A stretch of DNA of 64,000 nt, taken from contig OX328104.1 in the NCBI GenBank assembly GCA_946811185.2, positions 13,527,918 through 13,591,917 of the forward strand, in the 5' to 3' direction. Each line of letters begins with the position of its first letter. Positions within the stretch are counted from its first letter, which is position 1. The position numbers and the translations under genes were made by a program. This stretch comes from Hippopus hippopus (Eukaryota > Mollusca > Bivalvia > Cardiida > Cardiidae). Below the pieces are notes generated by a model. The model saw nothing but the letters and a program-made list of their open reading frames with translations, made no database searches and was not told the origin of the DNA. Below are positions 22,901-34,900 of this stretch, piece after piece.

Positions 22901-25900
22901 GACCACTGTTGTAAAAATGGTTGGGAAACGGATTAAGAATTTTAAAGAAATTAGAGCTTATATAAAAGTTCGCACAAAACTCGGTCATTTGGTAATGCAG
23001 ATTTTTACTGAATCGGGGGAAGTTTATGGGTCTGATAAGGTATCTTATGAGACAGTTCGTAGTTGGAGAAAGAAATTTCTGACTGGCACAGAGTCCGGCA
23101 GATACACGATTCGTGATATTGCCAACGCTGTTGGCATATCGCTATCGCGGGTGCATTTCATTTTGAATCGTATTTTGGAAGTACGAAAGATTTCTGCCAG
23201 ATGGATACCGCATATATTGACAGATGACCAAAAACGGGTACGAGTACAAACCGCTAAGCAATTGCTCAAAATGTTTCCCAAATTCAATCAAAGACAATTT
23301 GCAAACAGTGTTACTGGTGACGAAACATGGGTTCACTATTTTGAACCAGTAAGAAAAATTGGAAACAAAATATGGCTAACTAAACACGGTAGAAGGCCTG
23401 TAGTTGCCAAAAGAAGCATAAGCACAAAGAAGGTTCTTTATTGCATATTCTTCTCATGTGATGGTATAGCCGTACAAATTCCAGTGCCGAAGGGCAAATG
23501 TGTTACAGGTCGGTATTACCGAGATGTTACACTAAAAAAGGTCAAGAAATATTATCTTAACCCTTTACCACACAATCCCGACTTTTAACGACCCTGAGAA
23601 AAAGGACATTTGAAAACACTGTGAGAAAAGGAGAAAATGCTGGTAACCAGCATTTTCTCCTTTTCCCACAATGTTTTCCACCCTTCCCAAAACAGATTTC
23701 AGTTTTTGAATCATGTTTCTGTTGTCGTCTGCAAATGCTTTCAATTTGGACAAGTCTAAAATTTTGTCGTTTGGTAAAGAGTTAAATGACGCCCTGTGTC
23801 AGGATTTAGGCATGTTCGTCTGCTTCATGATAGTGCTCCATCACATACATCTGAGCTTGTGAAGTAATTTTTGAAGTCGCAGAAGGTTACCCTCTTGCCA
23901 CACCCACCATACTCTCCAGATCTAGCCCCATGCGACTTTTTCCTTTTTTCCAAAACTTAAAAAGTTCTTATCTGGTCATCGTTACAAGTCCCGACAAGCC
24001 CTTGGCTCAGCCATCAGTCAGTGCCTCAGAGGTCTACCTAAATCAGCGTACCGTGACGCATTTCAGAAATGGATTCAGAGATTGAAATTATGTATTTCAA
24101 ACCACAGAGAATACTTTGAAGGGATGTAATGTTCATTTCACTATTTGAGTCGAATGCTTTTGAGATATCATACAATACACATTACATATCGAACAACCCT
24201 CGTATATACAACCAAAATGCCATCAGCTTCCCTGTAATAGACTTTGTTTAACTCTTTACCAAACAACAAAATTTTAGGCTAGTCCAAGTTAAAAGCATTT
24301 GCATTTGCAAAAAATAGATGTGACTGGAAAATTGCAATTTGTTTGGGGAAAGGTAGAAAACTTTGTGGGAAAAGAAGAAAATGCTGGTTACCAGCATTTT
24401 CTCCTTTTCCCACAGTGTTTTCAAAAGGCTTCCTTCTCAAGGTCATTAAAAGTTGGGATTGTGTAGTAAACGGATAAAACAAAGAATTTGTTTCCCCTAA
24501 GGCCTTTTAAAATCCATTGGTCTATCACAGAACATTGAAATTTTCATTGCTCAATCACTGAATACTAATATTGAAAAAGGAAATTGGGACATGGTCTCTG
24601 TATCGTATACATCTCTAAATTATATACAATATACAGGCAATGCACCTATGTACTATTTTTGATGACAGTATCCAATAATCCAGCAATGATAATTTTGATA
24701 TTCCATAATAGACCAATAGAGAGTTCCAGCGGCCTAATGTTTAACCCTTTTTTCACATGATCCTCACTTTTCACAACCCTAAGGAAAAAGACTTGAAAAC
24801 ATTGTGAGTAAAGGAGAAAATGCTGGTAACCAGCATTTGTTCCTTTTTCTCACAATGTTTTCTACTCTTTAAAAAAATCGAATTTCACTTTTTGAGAAAC
24901 ATTCAATTTGTAACCTGCAATTCTTTTCGATCTGGATTTCTAAAGTTTTGTTCATGAGTAAAGATTTAAGATTTACAAAAATATCCTTTGCCAGCCCTAT
25001 CAAATCTTATTCCTATATCTTCCATAAATACTTTGTGTTTACTAAAAATCTCTTACAGATGATCTTTTCCATCTTACAGTAGAGCACATTTGCACAGAAA
25101 AACAAGTGGGCCATGATGGCCCTGAAGTTGCTCACCTGAGTCTTTTGACCAAACATGACCCATTTTCAATATCTTTTGAGATATTAAGACAAACAATCTA
25201 CCAAGCTTTCATAATTATTTAACACAAAATTTGGCCTCTAGCTTGTACACAAGCTTTTCCAAGAATCTCTCTCAGTCAGCTACTTTTTAGCCAAACATAG
25301 CCCATTTTCCCTTTGTAGATATTATCAAAACAAAAACACTGACCACCTTTCATAAGTATTGGACAGAAAATGTGGCCTCTAGAGTGTACGAAAGGTTTTT
25401 TTTAAAGATTTGACATGGCGACCTAGTTTTTTACCTAATGACACCCATTTCCAATTCCATCATATTGATCATCAAGAAAAACATTCTGACTAATTTTCAT
25501 AAGTATTGGACATAAAATGATGACTCTAGAGCTACACAAGCTATTTTAAAGATTTGACCTGGCGACCTTGTTTTTGACCCGATGTGACCCATTTTCAAAA
25601 TCATCCAAGATATCATTATGACAAATATTCTGACCAACTTTAATGAGTATTTGATTAAATATGTTGCCTCTAGAGGGTACACAAGGTTTTTCTAAGATTT
25701 GACAGTGACCTAGTTTATGACCCGACATGACCCATTTTCTAACTTGTCCAAGATATCAAGATAAACATTCCGACCAACTTTCAAGAGTTTTGGAATGAAA
25801 ATGTGGCCTCTAGAGTGTACACAAGGTTTTTCTAAGATTTGACCTAGTGACCTAGTTTTTGACCCAACATGACCCATTTTCGAACTCATATGTGGTATCA

Positions 25901-28900
25901 TCAAGACAAATATTCTGACCAACTTTCAAAAGTTTTGGACTGAAAATGTGGCCTCTAGAGTGTACACAAGGTTTTTCTAAGATTTAACCTAGTAACCTAG
26001 TTTTTGACTTGACATGACCCATTTTCGAACTCATCTGAGATATCATCAAGACAAACATTCTAGCCAACTTTCAAGAGTTTTGGACTGAAAATGTGGCCTC
26101 TAGAGCGTACACAAGGTTTATCTAAGATTTGACCTAGTAACCTAGTTTTTGACCTGACATGACCCATTTTCGAACTCATCTGAGATATCTGCCGGGTACG
26201 ATTTGAGTCAGAAGATGTGTTCTAGAACTGGAAGATTGTAAATGCTGTTCGATTCATGTCTTCTGGAAATAGAAGACATTTGTATCTTCTGCTTCTGTCA
26301 AATCGAAAGGAGGCCTTCTGCTTCTAGAAGCTCTTTTGACTCTTCCAAATTTTTAACAGAAGCTGGAAGAAGGAAGTGGTCACGTGATCGCACTCTTGTA
26401 AACAACTAGAGGCGCTTGAGCGCCTGTATCGCTCCACAGGCCTGATATTTCTATAATGGCGAAAGGAAGTTTTTAACAATTATCATTCAATCCTGCATTT
26501 TAGCTCACTGAAGAAACAGTTTGGTAGACAACCACCATAGGAACTTACCTGCAAAACAACAATGAAATCCAATGAATAGTTTTAGAGAAGAAATTTTTCA
26601 AAGATTTTACTTTATACCATAAAAGGAAAATGAGTCTCCCATAAAAGCCATGTTTTTTGACAGATCATTTTTTTTTTTTAAGGAATTCTGTAAACCTGTA
26701 TCTAAGGAACATTCCTGCAAAATAATAATGCTATCCAAATAGAGGTTTGGGAGGAGAAGATTTTTAAAGGTTTTTTACTTTGGTTGCCATGGCAACCAGA
26801 ATTCTTCATGGAACAAAATTATTTGAAGGAATTTGAAAGAGGACCACCAAAGGAACATTCCTGTGAAATTTGGTAAAAATCCAGTCAATAGTTTCTGAGG
26901 AGAAGTTTTTTAAAGAAAAAGTTTACGGACGCACGCACGCACGGACGAACGAACGGACAGACCGACGGACGGACGGACGCACGCACGCACGACGGACACA
27001 ACGCCATGACAATAGCTAGCTGGCCTTCGGCCTGTGGAGCTAAAAATGGCTTCCAACAATGAGGCAAATAGTTCGAGCTTTATTTACATCCTACTGAAAA
27101 GATTGAATTAAAGAAAAAGATGTGTTTCCATCCTCACTATAATTTAGCTTGTTCACAAGTATTGCGTTTGTTTTAATGTTTGTTTTATTTAATATTTAAT
27201 AAGTACTTGAAATTTACAATCCATTAGGCCACACAACGTTGAGATGTTTTCGGCCTAGAGTATTCTCCTGTGGGTCGTTTCGGCCTCAATCGGTTGTGTG
27301 TTGATTGGGTAACTCCATTTTCAACAGCTGTCACTCTGTTTTCAACAGCTGTCAGTCATATCACGACAGTGTCTGGTTGCGACAGGGAGTTCAATGCTCA
27401 CATATAGTGCTGCCTCACTGGTATCATGTACCATTCACACTGATACCATCTCCAGTCACATTATACTGATGCTGGGGCGACCAGTCCTAGCCCTACCCTG
27501 AAAATCCGAGAGCCAAGCAGGGAGAAAAGGGCGCATGGAAAAACCAAATTTCACTTATAACCGTTTTTCACTTCTTGAAGACCTTATTTCATCTCTTGAT
27601 CACTGTATTTCACATCAAATGACGAATTCTTTGCCCTGGCGATATCAATTTAGCTGAATTTAAGAAGTAAACGAAGCTAACATGACAAAAAAGACTTCCA
27701 ATCAAAGAATCCTTGACAAATTACTTGAAAAAAAAAATTTTTTTTTTCAGAAAAGAAACAAGCATAAAATTATGTTATTCATAAATACATTATAATTTCA
27801 GGTCGGAAGATGTCACTTCAGCATTAGAATTTGTCATTTTGAGGTGAAATACAGTCTGTTTCGGTCATAGGTGAAATCTGGTTTTTCAATGGACTGGGGA
27901 GCAACTAGTACCATTTTAACGACTAGCATGTCAAGGCCTGGGATCGGACTGGAACCTGATCTCAGAGTGGAAATTCTACCTGCTGCGTTACCGAGGCTGG
28001 TCCAAAATCGGGTGGTGAGTCATTTCTACCTCAGTTTGTGAATTAGTCCCTCGTACGTGTTCCGTTGAAAGAAACTTTAGGTGCATAAGAAATGATTAAG
28101 GTGTAGTTGGAGGAAATACAGATCAGCTGGCTAACCCGCATTTCATTTCTACTCCGGTATTTCGTTCCACTCCATGACAGATTAGCATTGGTCCCATTCA
28201 ACTTAATGTCAAACCGCTTTCGATTTTTGTAAGCAGCTTATAACTTCATTATTTGCCAATAAAGTCTGTGCCAATTTTTATATGTATTTGTAACGCTAGA
28301 AAATATCTACCAGATATAAATGTCCATAACCTCGAAACTTCATGAAAAGCAACAAAATCTGTCGATTTTTGATATAACCTCCGTTTCGTTTTGCTTTGAT
28401 CATGTGACTTTTTCCACATGTCACGATGACGTGGAGACATGTGATGATGGTCAGTATTGCATCTGATTGGTTATTATATACAGATTTTAAAAAAATATTG
28501 TCCGAATTGTTTTTTTTTTTTTTTTAAGGGTTTTACATCCCACCAACAGCTAAGGTCATACAGAGACGGGACTTCGGTTTAAAGTCTCATCCAAAAGACT
28601 GGAGCAGCCCGGGATTGAACTCGTGTACCCTGGTTTGCAAGATGAGTAGCTTTACCACTACACCATAGAAATCATCTGACTACAACTCATACAAAACATT
28701 TGATATCATACTCATCATATAAATCACAATGTACATGGGGGTTTGTAGTGGCCCATCGAAAAATTCCCATTGGTATTTCTCATCCATCCTTGGGTCAATT
28801 GGTTGGCTGACCCTAGCCTGAAGACATCCTTTTGCATAGTGGGGTTGAGATTTCTGAATGTTTCAGACATGGTGCAAGTCTGAAGAAAAACTGCTATTTT

Positions 28901-31900
28901 ATGGTTGAAAATGGGGATGTGTACTCAGTTTCTTCAGAAAAATTGCACCAGTTGGATACAATTTGTTCAAAAGAAGGTCTGCAAGTGTTCTACATCCCGT
29001 GTATGGAAATTTGTTCACCTTACTTTTTGTAAGGACACCTTCCTGCATAAACACTGTATGAGAGAGAATAAGTGTTTATGTTGCACCTCATCCAATATTA
29101 AGGAAAGCCCCAATTCAGGTGCCCCCCACCCCAATATTGTTGCATCTACCATTTTAAACAGTTTAATGAACAAACTCAATAATTATGTGCAGCGTTCAAT
29201 GTTGTTTTTTTTTTGTTTGTTTGTTTGTTTTGAGGTTTAACATCCCTTTCAACATCTATATATGGTCATATTGGGATGGTCAGTTACTAAGCACATTTTT
29301 TCTGGGCAAGCTTGGGCCTTCTAAGCGGGTAACCAGTTCTCAGTGCACATTCTTTTGCCAGTAAAGGATGTCGTTGAAACAATCATACTGGCTGAATCTG
29401 ACAGCTTACTGTAGATAAAATTGCCCAAATATCTGAGAATAAGGAGACAGAAGTGACTCAAAAGTCAGTAAATATCATTGGACTTTTTTTTACACAAAAA
29501 TACCTCGCGGTACGCTAAGAAAATACATATTGGTTAAAACAACTAGGCATAATACCGGGAACTGCCCACCACTCCATCGCAAAACCCCATGAAAATCACA
29601 ATTATGCATCAGACAAATTGCAATTTCATTTGGATTCATTCTGTTTGCACCAAGTACAATATTGGTTAACAGAATGAAGCTGAAATTCCATTAAATTCTT
29701 ATCATTTCACTCATAAAACAATGCCACATATTTAACTAGAACTGTATAGCGGTGGGGAGTTCCCGGTATTATGCCAAGAACTAATTTCATACTCAGATAA
29801 TACACTTGCAACAACCACAGCGATGTTATTTTCTGACTGTCTCTTAGGAACTACGTTAAACATATCCTCTATCAGAGGAAAGATCATGGAGGCCGCCACT
29901 CTTATTTCCTCCTTTTTGGAGATCTCTTATTAATTCGGCTACTTCTGGTTTGATAGCGCATTCGATTTGTTTCCACTCTCCTGTTCTCCATGCGTCTTCT
30001 GCCCATGTGACCTGTATCTTCTATCATGTGATCTTCTGCTTCCAGAAGACTTAAATCGCACCTGGCAATCATCAAGACAAACATTCTGGCCAACTTTCAA
30101 GAGTTCTGGACTGAAAATGTGACCTCTAGAGCGTACACAAGGTTTATCTAAGATTTGACAGTGACCTAGTTTTTGACCTAACATGACCCATTTTCAAACT
30201 CGTCCGAGATATTATCAAGACAAACAATCTCACCAACTTTCAAGAGTTTTTGACTGAAAATGTGGCCTCTAGAGTGTACACAAGGTTTTTCTAAGATTTG
30301 ACCTAGTGACCTAGTTCTTGACCCGACATGACCCATTTTCGAACACGTCCGAGATATCATCAAGACAAACATTCTGACCAAGTTTCATGAATATCGGACT
30401 GAAAATGTGACCTCTAGAGCGTACATAAGGCAAAGGTTGACACCGCATGCCGGACACAGCACAATCACAAAAGCTAACCATGAGCACTTCGTGCTCAGGT
30501 GAGCTAAAAAAACACAAAAGAGAAATTTCATGTAAAAGGCAATTACTCTATTTACCACATTTCTGTCACACAGGTACCTGGCAGCGCAATTTTAGAATAG
30601 TTCACATTCAGAGTATTTGTTGACAACAAATTACGGCTGCTTAACTAATGTGAGTTCTTTAAAAAAGTAGAAAACATTGTAGAAAAATGGAAATAATGTT
30701 ACCAGAATTTTCTTCTTTTACCTGCAATGTTTTCAAAGGGTTTCTTCCTCGGGGTCCTTTGAACACTAGATGGTTTACTATTGGGTAAAACCTTTATTCA
30801 TATCCATCGTCTTTTTTCGCCGAGGACACAGATTTTTAAAAGATGTGCATCTCTTGGGCGCATACATTTGCCAGTCGGTGTGACTGCGCTTCGGATTTTA
30901 AGAGTGACTGCGTTCCGGGTTTTATCTTTTAGAATATTCTACTCTATTATTTACCTATCTATGATCCGTGTAAAATACGGGTATTATCTATCTCGTCAAT
31001 ACAACTTGACAGAATTTTTTTCCGTATCATTCTAGTAGCGTGTGTAGAGCATAATCTTGTACACGGACTACCGGTACTTCTGAGTTCTGTGTATTGACGT
31101 TCAGGTCTTATAGCCAAATTCCTAACATGTTTGGCCTGCATAACGAAGCACAAAAACCCCATTTTTAGTGTATTCATAGCTATTTCATCTGTTACTTCTC
31201 GTCTACTTTTTTAAAAAATTGTTTCTATGCAGAACTTAATTTTGTCCGATATCAATGCCCATTACATAAACCTGTGTTGCTTCGAAAGGGTATTTCCATA
31301 TGCTACTGTACGATACACTTGTGAACTTAAGAATCGAGATTCATAATCACAAACTTGACTATTTTTGACAATGGCAGTGATATAACAACCACTGACTACC
31401 TTTTCAGTGTTTAAGAAACAATTTTTTAGCCACAGTTGTTGTCTTTTTTCTTGTAGCGGCTCGGGGTAGGAACCGCCATTTTTAAATGCATACTGATCTA
31501 TGCGTTATTTATCTATATTCATCCGCCATTCATAAATATTGGACATATACGAGGGGTGATCAGAAAGAATGTGGACCAGTGCCGGTATCGAGTATTGTTA
31601 TAAAAATCAACTTGGAGTGTTTATCATTCTTGAAAGTAACCTCTTTTGAATTCTATGCACTTATTCATTCTTGATTTCCATGCGCGAAACACGTGTGGGA
31701 GCGCGTCACGTGACGTTACTATCAAGGACCCGATCAAAGCGAGGGTTGGCTCCTCTCTGCTCTTGTAGTGTATACCCCATAGAGAATCTTTCAAAACAAG
31801 AACTAGGCAGAGGTCACATGGAGTCGGGACTAAATTATAAGGAGCGTTGGCTAGTGTTTATAGGTTTTGTTTTTGTAAAGTTTTCAGTACAAGTGTGGCT

Positions 31901-34900
31901 TTGTGAGCTAGGGCGTTATCTTGGTGTAAAGTGACGTCACTCCGCAGGACTTCTGGCTGGTTTTTTTTTTGATGTGCTGTTTGTGAAATTAATGTGAATA
32001 ATGTGGACATAACCTCAGTATTGACTGTAGTTTGTATAGATACAACATGATTTCGAAGAAAAAAAGAAGAACAGAAATACATAGTGTAGATAACTTTACC
32101 AAGTGACTTAGAAAGGTTGGCTTTACCAGTGGAAGGCGATGTTGGATGTTTCCATACACTGCTTTGTTGTTTAGATTCAGTCTCGTAAAAGTGTGCCTAT
32201 GTTTTATCGCATGTTACAATACGATCAGTAAAGTTTGAGCCCTCTACCCTAATGTGTTCTGAAATTTTTTAACAGATTTCGACCCTAACTCCCATTTTCT
32301 CGGGTGTCAGTTGCCGAGGTATCCACCTTTCGCAAACACGCGACATTCCAAGATTCTCAGTCAAAATCTCCTGAGCACTTCTATATGAAATGTTAAATGT
32401 GTAAGCTATTTTCCTGACACTATCTCGGCGATTTTGTTTTACATGCTGCTCTACATCTGTTATGATTTTATCTGTGACTGATGTTGATGGTTGGCCAGGT
32501 TTAGGGTCATCTTTAACAGTATCGCACCCTTGTCTAAACTGGTCCGATCCATGCACGAATATCAGATTTCTTGACTGCAGAGTCCCCTTAAACTGTTTCT
32601 AAATCCGTTTTGATTTCCGATAAATACTTTCCGAGTTTGACGTAAAAATTAATGATTACTCTCGGCTCAAATAAAAGTCGTCAGACATTTTGGACCACTA
32701 ATGCAGTATATGACACCATGAAAATGACGTCATACCTTACCTACTTGAATATGACGACATTTGAAAGCTTGAGTCAGTTACCAGATAGTTGATGCTTATC
32801 TATGCAAATTTTTGTAATCCTACGTGTAGTAGTTTTCAAAATATCGAGGTGGTCCACGATCTTTCTGATCACCCCTCGTATGTACAAATAAATGTAGTTC
32901 TCAGAACTTTTGGTTATTTGTATTGATTTTGTGATGTTTCTTTACAGTTATTGTGGTGATGTATAATAAAAGGAATATTACATCAGTTGGCATTTCTGTG
33001 TGGACAGATCATGTCTCGTAGTGTGTGTAAAAAGGTGAATATCGGATTCGACCTTCGGTCTCATCCGATATGCCCCTCTCAGCGTTCCCACCCAGGCAAA
33101 TTATTGCGTAAATCATGTTGAACAATTGAAATTCACGTAACAAATTTTGGTTACACGCGAGACTTCACATAAGAAAAAAACGTAAAAAAAAAAAAAAAAA
33201 AAAAAACATTATCCGATTAACTTGTGTATAGTGACAGGATTTGAAGTTACTTGCTACCCTTATTGATAAATTATTGTCAAATTACATGGAAATACCTATC
33301 CATAAATTAACACACATGAAAAAATGCTCGATGCAAAAAACACGAAAACCCATGACACAACAAAATGTTCCTTTTGACACTGTCCGATCAGTCACTTCAG
33401 ACCGTCTTTTCAGCTTTTTAATGACTTTAAGCAGTAAATTTCCACAGATATCTTAATATAACAGACTTTTGTGCTGCAAATCATCAATATTGATTGCTTT
33501 ACCTCTAGTTGAGAACCATTATTGTCATACCCTCTAATATGAAATCTTACCCCAAGATTTACAGCTTAGGGGTAAGTGTACCCTTGAAATAAAAAGCTAG
33601 TGGGAACACTGCTGAGTCATCTTTACACAGGCAACTCGACATGATCCGACTACGAAGAAATGCAGACTGTTGTAATATTCCATATGTAACACCGGCTACA
33701 GTTTGCGAGGGTAAGGCTGATTTTGATTGGTCACTTAAAATCAGCGGTTTTCTTACAATACAATCCGACAAGTGCGGCTTTCCATGGAAAACGGAAGTAA
33801 TATTTGTGGCAGTTTGGGTAGCAATTTGTGGGTTTTCACGGCTTCGTCATGTCATCGAAGGAATACATAAAGCTGTACGCGAAATAAAAAGGTATTGAGG
33901 TTGTAGTTTATGGATTAATTTTTTAACGAGTAGCCGACTTGGCAAGTGCAATGATTTTAACAAATTTGGATATGACAAAAAGAGGCGCATAAATTTCACA
34001 GATGTCCCATAGTCTTCAAGGGTAGTGCGCCCAGTGTCCCACTGTTTCAAATTTGTAAAAATATCACCGTCTCCGTTACAAAATTTTCTTCAGAAGCTGA
34101 TGACTTAATGCATGTGAGCAAGTGCTCACACATCTTGATTTTTTCATCATAGAAACTGTTTTGTTCTCTATCTAAATACCAGTTCAAGAGAGGTCCAATT
34201 ACACATGACCTTGCAATCAAAAAACATTCCTGACTTACCTCACATTCACAGTAAACAAACTCGCCATGGCAAGTGCAGCCAGTTTGCGTCTCTCTGGTTG
34301 TGTCATACTGTCTACAGACTCTATCCATACTGTTAGAAAGGATTTCAGTATTGCTTCTGACTGAAAGATGGCAAAGTACTATAAATATAAATCTTTCACT
34401 GCCGAACAACTTTTCATTACATTATCACCATTTTTCTTCATTTCCATATCTAACACACATCTTCTCAAAAAATCATTTAAAACTAATTGAGTGCACTGAA
34501 GTCTACTGCATAGTCAAAAACTTATCTCTCAAAAATTCACAAATTACTATTTAAAACGCCATATTGTTGGTATCTACAAATAAATTATTGACAGTGAATG
34601 TGAAAAAAGAATATTACCTGTGTATTGGAATCTGCTGCTATTTGGTTAAGGAAAGACCAGAAAAATTTCTGGTTTTGGAGAACTATCCGCCCAAACAAAG
34701 TAAGGTACAGAGACATGACCACAGGATGTTCCTGAAACATACAAGCTATGTTCTGCGAAAAAGAGGGTAAATGCATCTGCACACAATTTTGACCCAGGTC
34801 AGATTGTCCAAGAAAATTAAAGCAGGCCGACACTTTTTGCCATTGGTAAATTTTCTGCATGTCAAAGGATCATTCTACCTCCTAATTCAGCCTATATTTG

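Larger units (their letters stand above)
22725..24202 (+). mobile_element. Mariner family A, copy 1, with MITE inserted
   Basis: It is bounded by TA duplications (22723-22724, 24203-24204) and TIRs CGAGGGCTGTTCAATATGTAATG. The transposase runs from 22899. Compared with copies 2 and 3 it lacks 87 bp (29 codons, in frame) near 23093, has an in-frame TGA after the MITE and a broken 3' part. GDETW with the first catalytic Asp is present. A TTAA MITE occupies 23557-23785. Confidence 0.93.
26190..30067. mobile_element. 3.88 kb non-autonomous TIR element, 3 bp target duplication
   Basis: The left TIR is TGCCGGGTACGATTTGAGTC and the right, complemented, TGCCAGGTGCGATTTAAGTC (17 of 20 match). ATC is duplicated at 26187-26189 and 30068-30070; intact units of the host array have one ATC at this place (GAGATATCATCAAGAC). 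No transposase is seen. The inside is a patchwork of a HINE-like element, SINEs and MITEs. Superfamily not assigned. Confidence 0.8.
25101..30510 (-). mobile_element. HINE-like element (145 bp unit family) split by a 3.9 kb insertion
   Basis: The left end is ACAAGTGGGCCATGATGGCCCTGAAGTTGCTCACCTGAG; the right end is GAGCACTTCGTGCTCAGGTGAGCTAAAAA. The 145 bp units are those of 4812-6748 in reverse. Units run 25150-26189 and resume at 30071-30430. It lies in the 12 kb IPO11 intron 14. Confidence 0.85.
30930..33700. repeat. Second copy of the ~900 bp dispersed repeat, holding a mariner and a hAT-like insert
   Basis: Pieces 30930-31549, 32881-33079 and 33615-33700 match 11512-13655 in order. The insertions are 31550-32878 and 33080-33614. 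Confidence 0.75.

Noticed and set aside
22899..23588. Host SETMAR-like methyltransferase gene
   Set aside because: Only the mariner transposase part is present, between mariner TIRs and TA duplications; no SET domain is near.
28832..29240. Two overlapping open frames of 66 and 111 codons
   Set aside because: No recognised domain, no splice context, and location inside a non-autonomous element; chance frames are likely.
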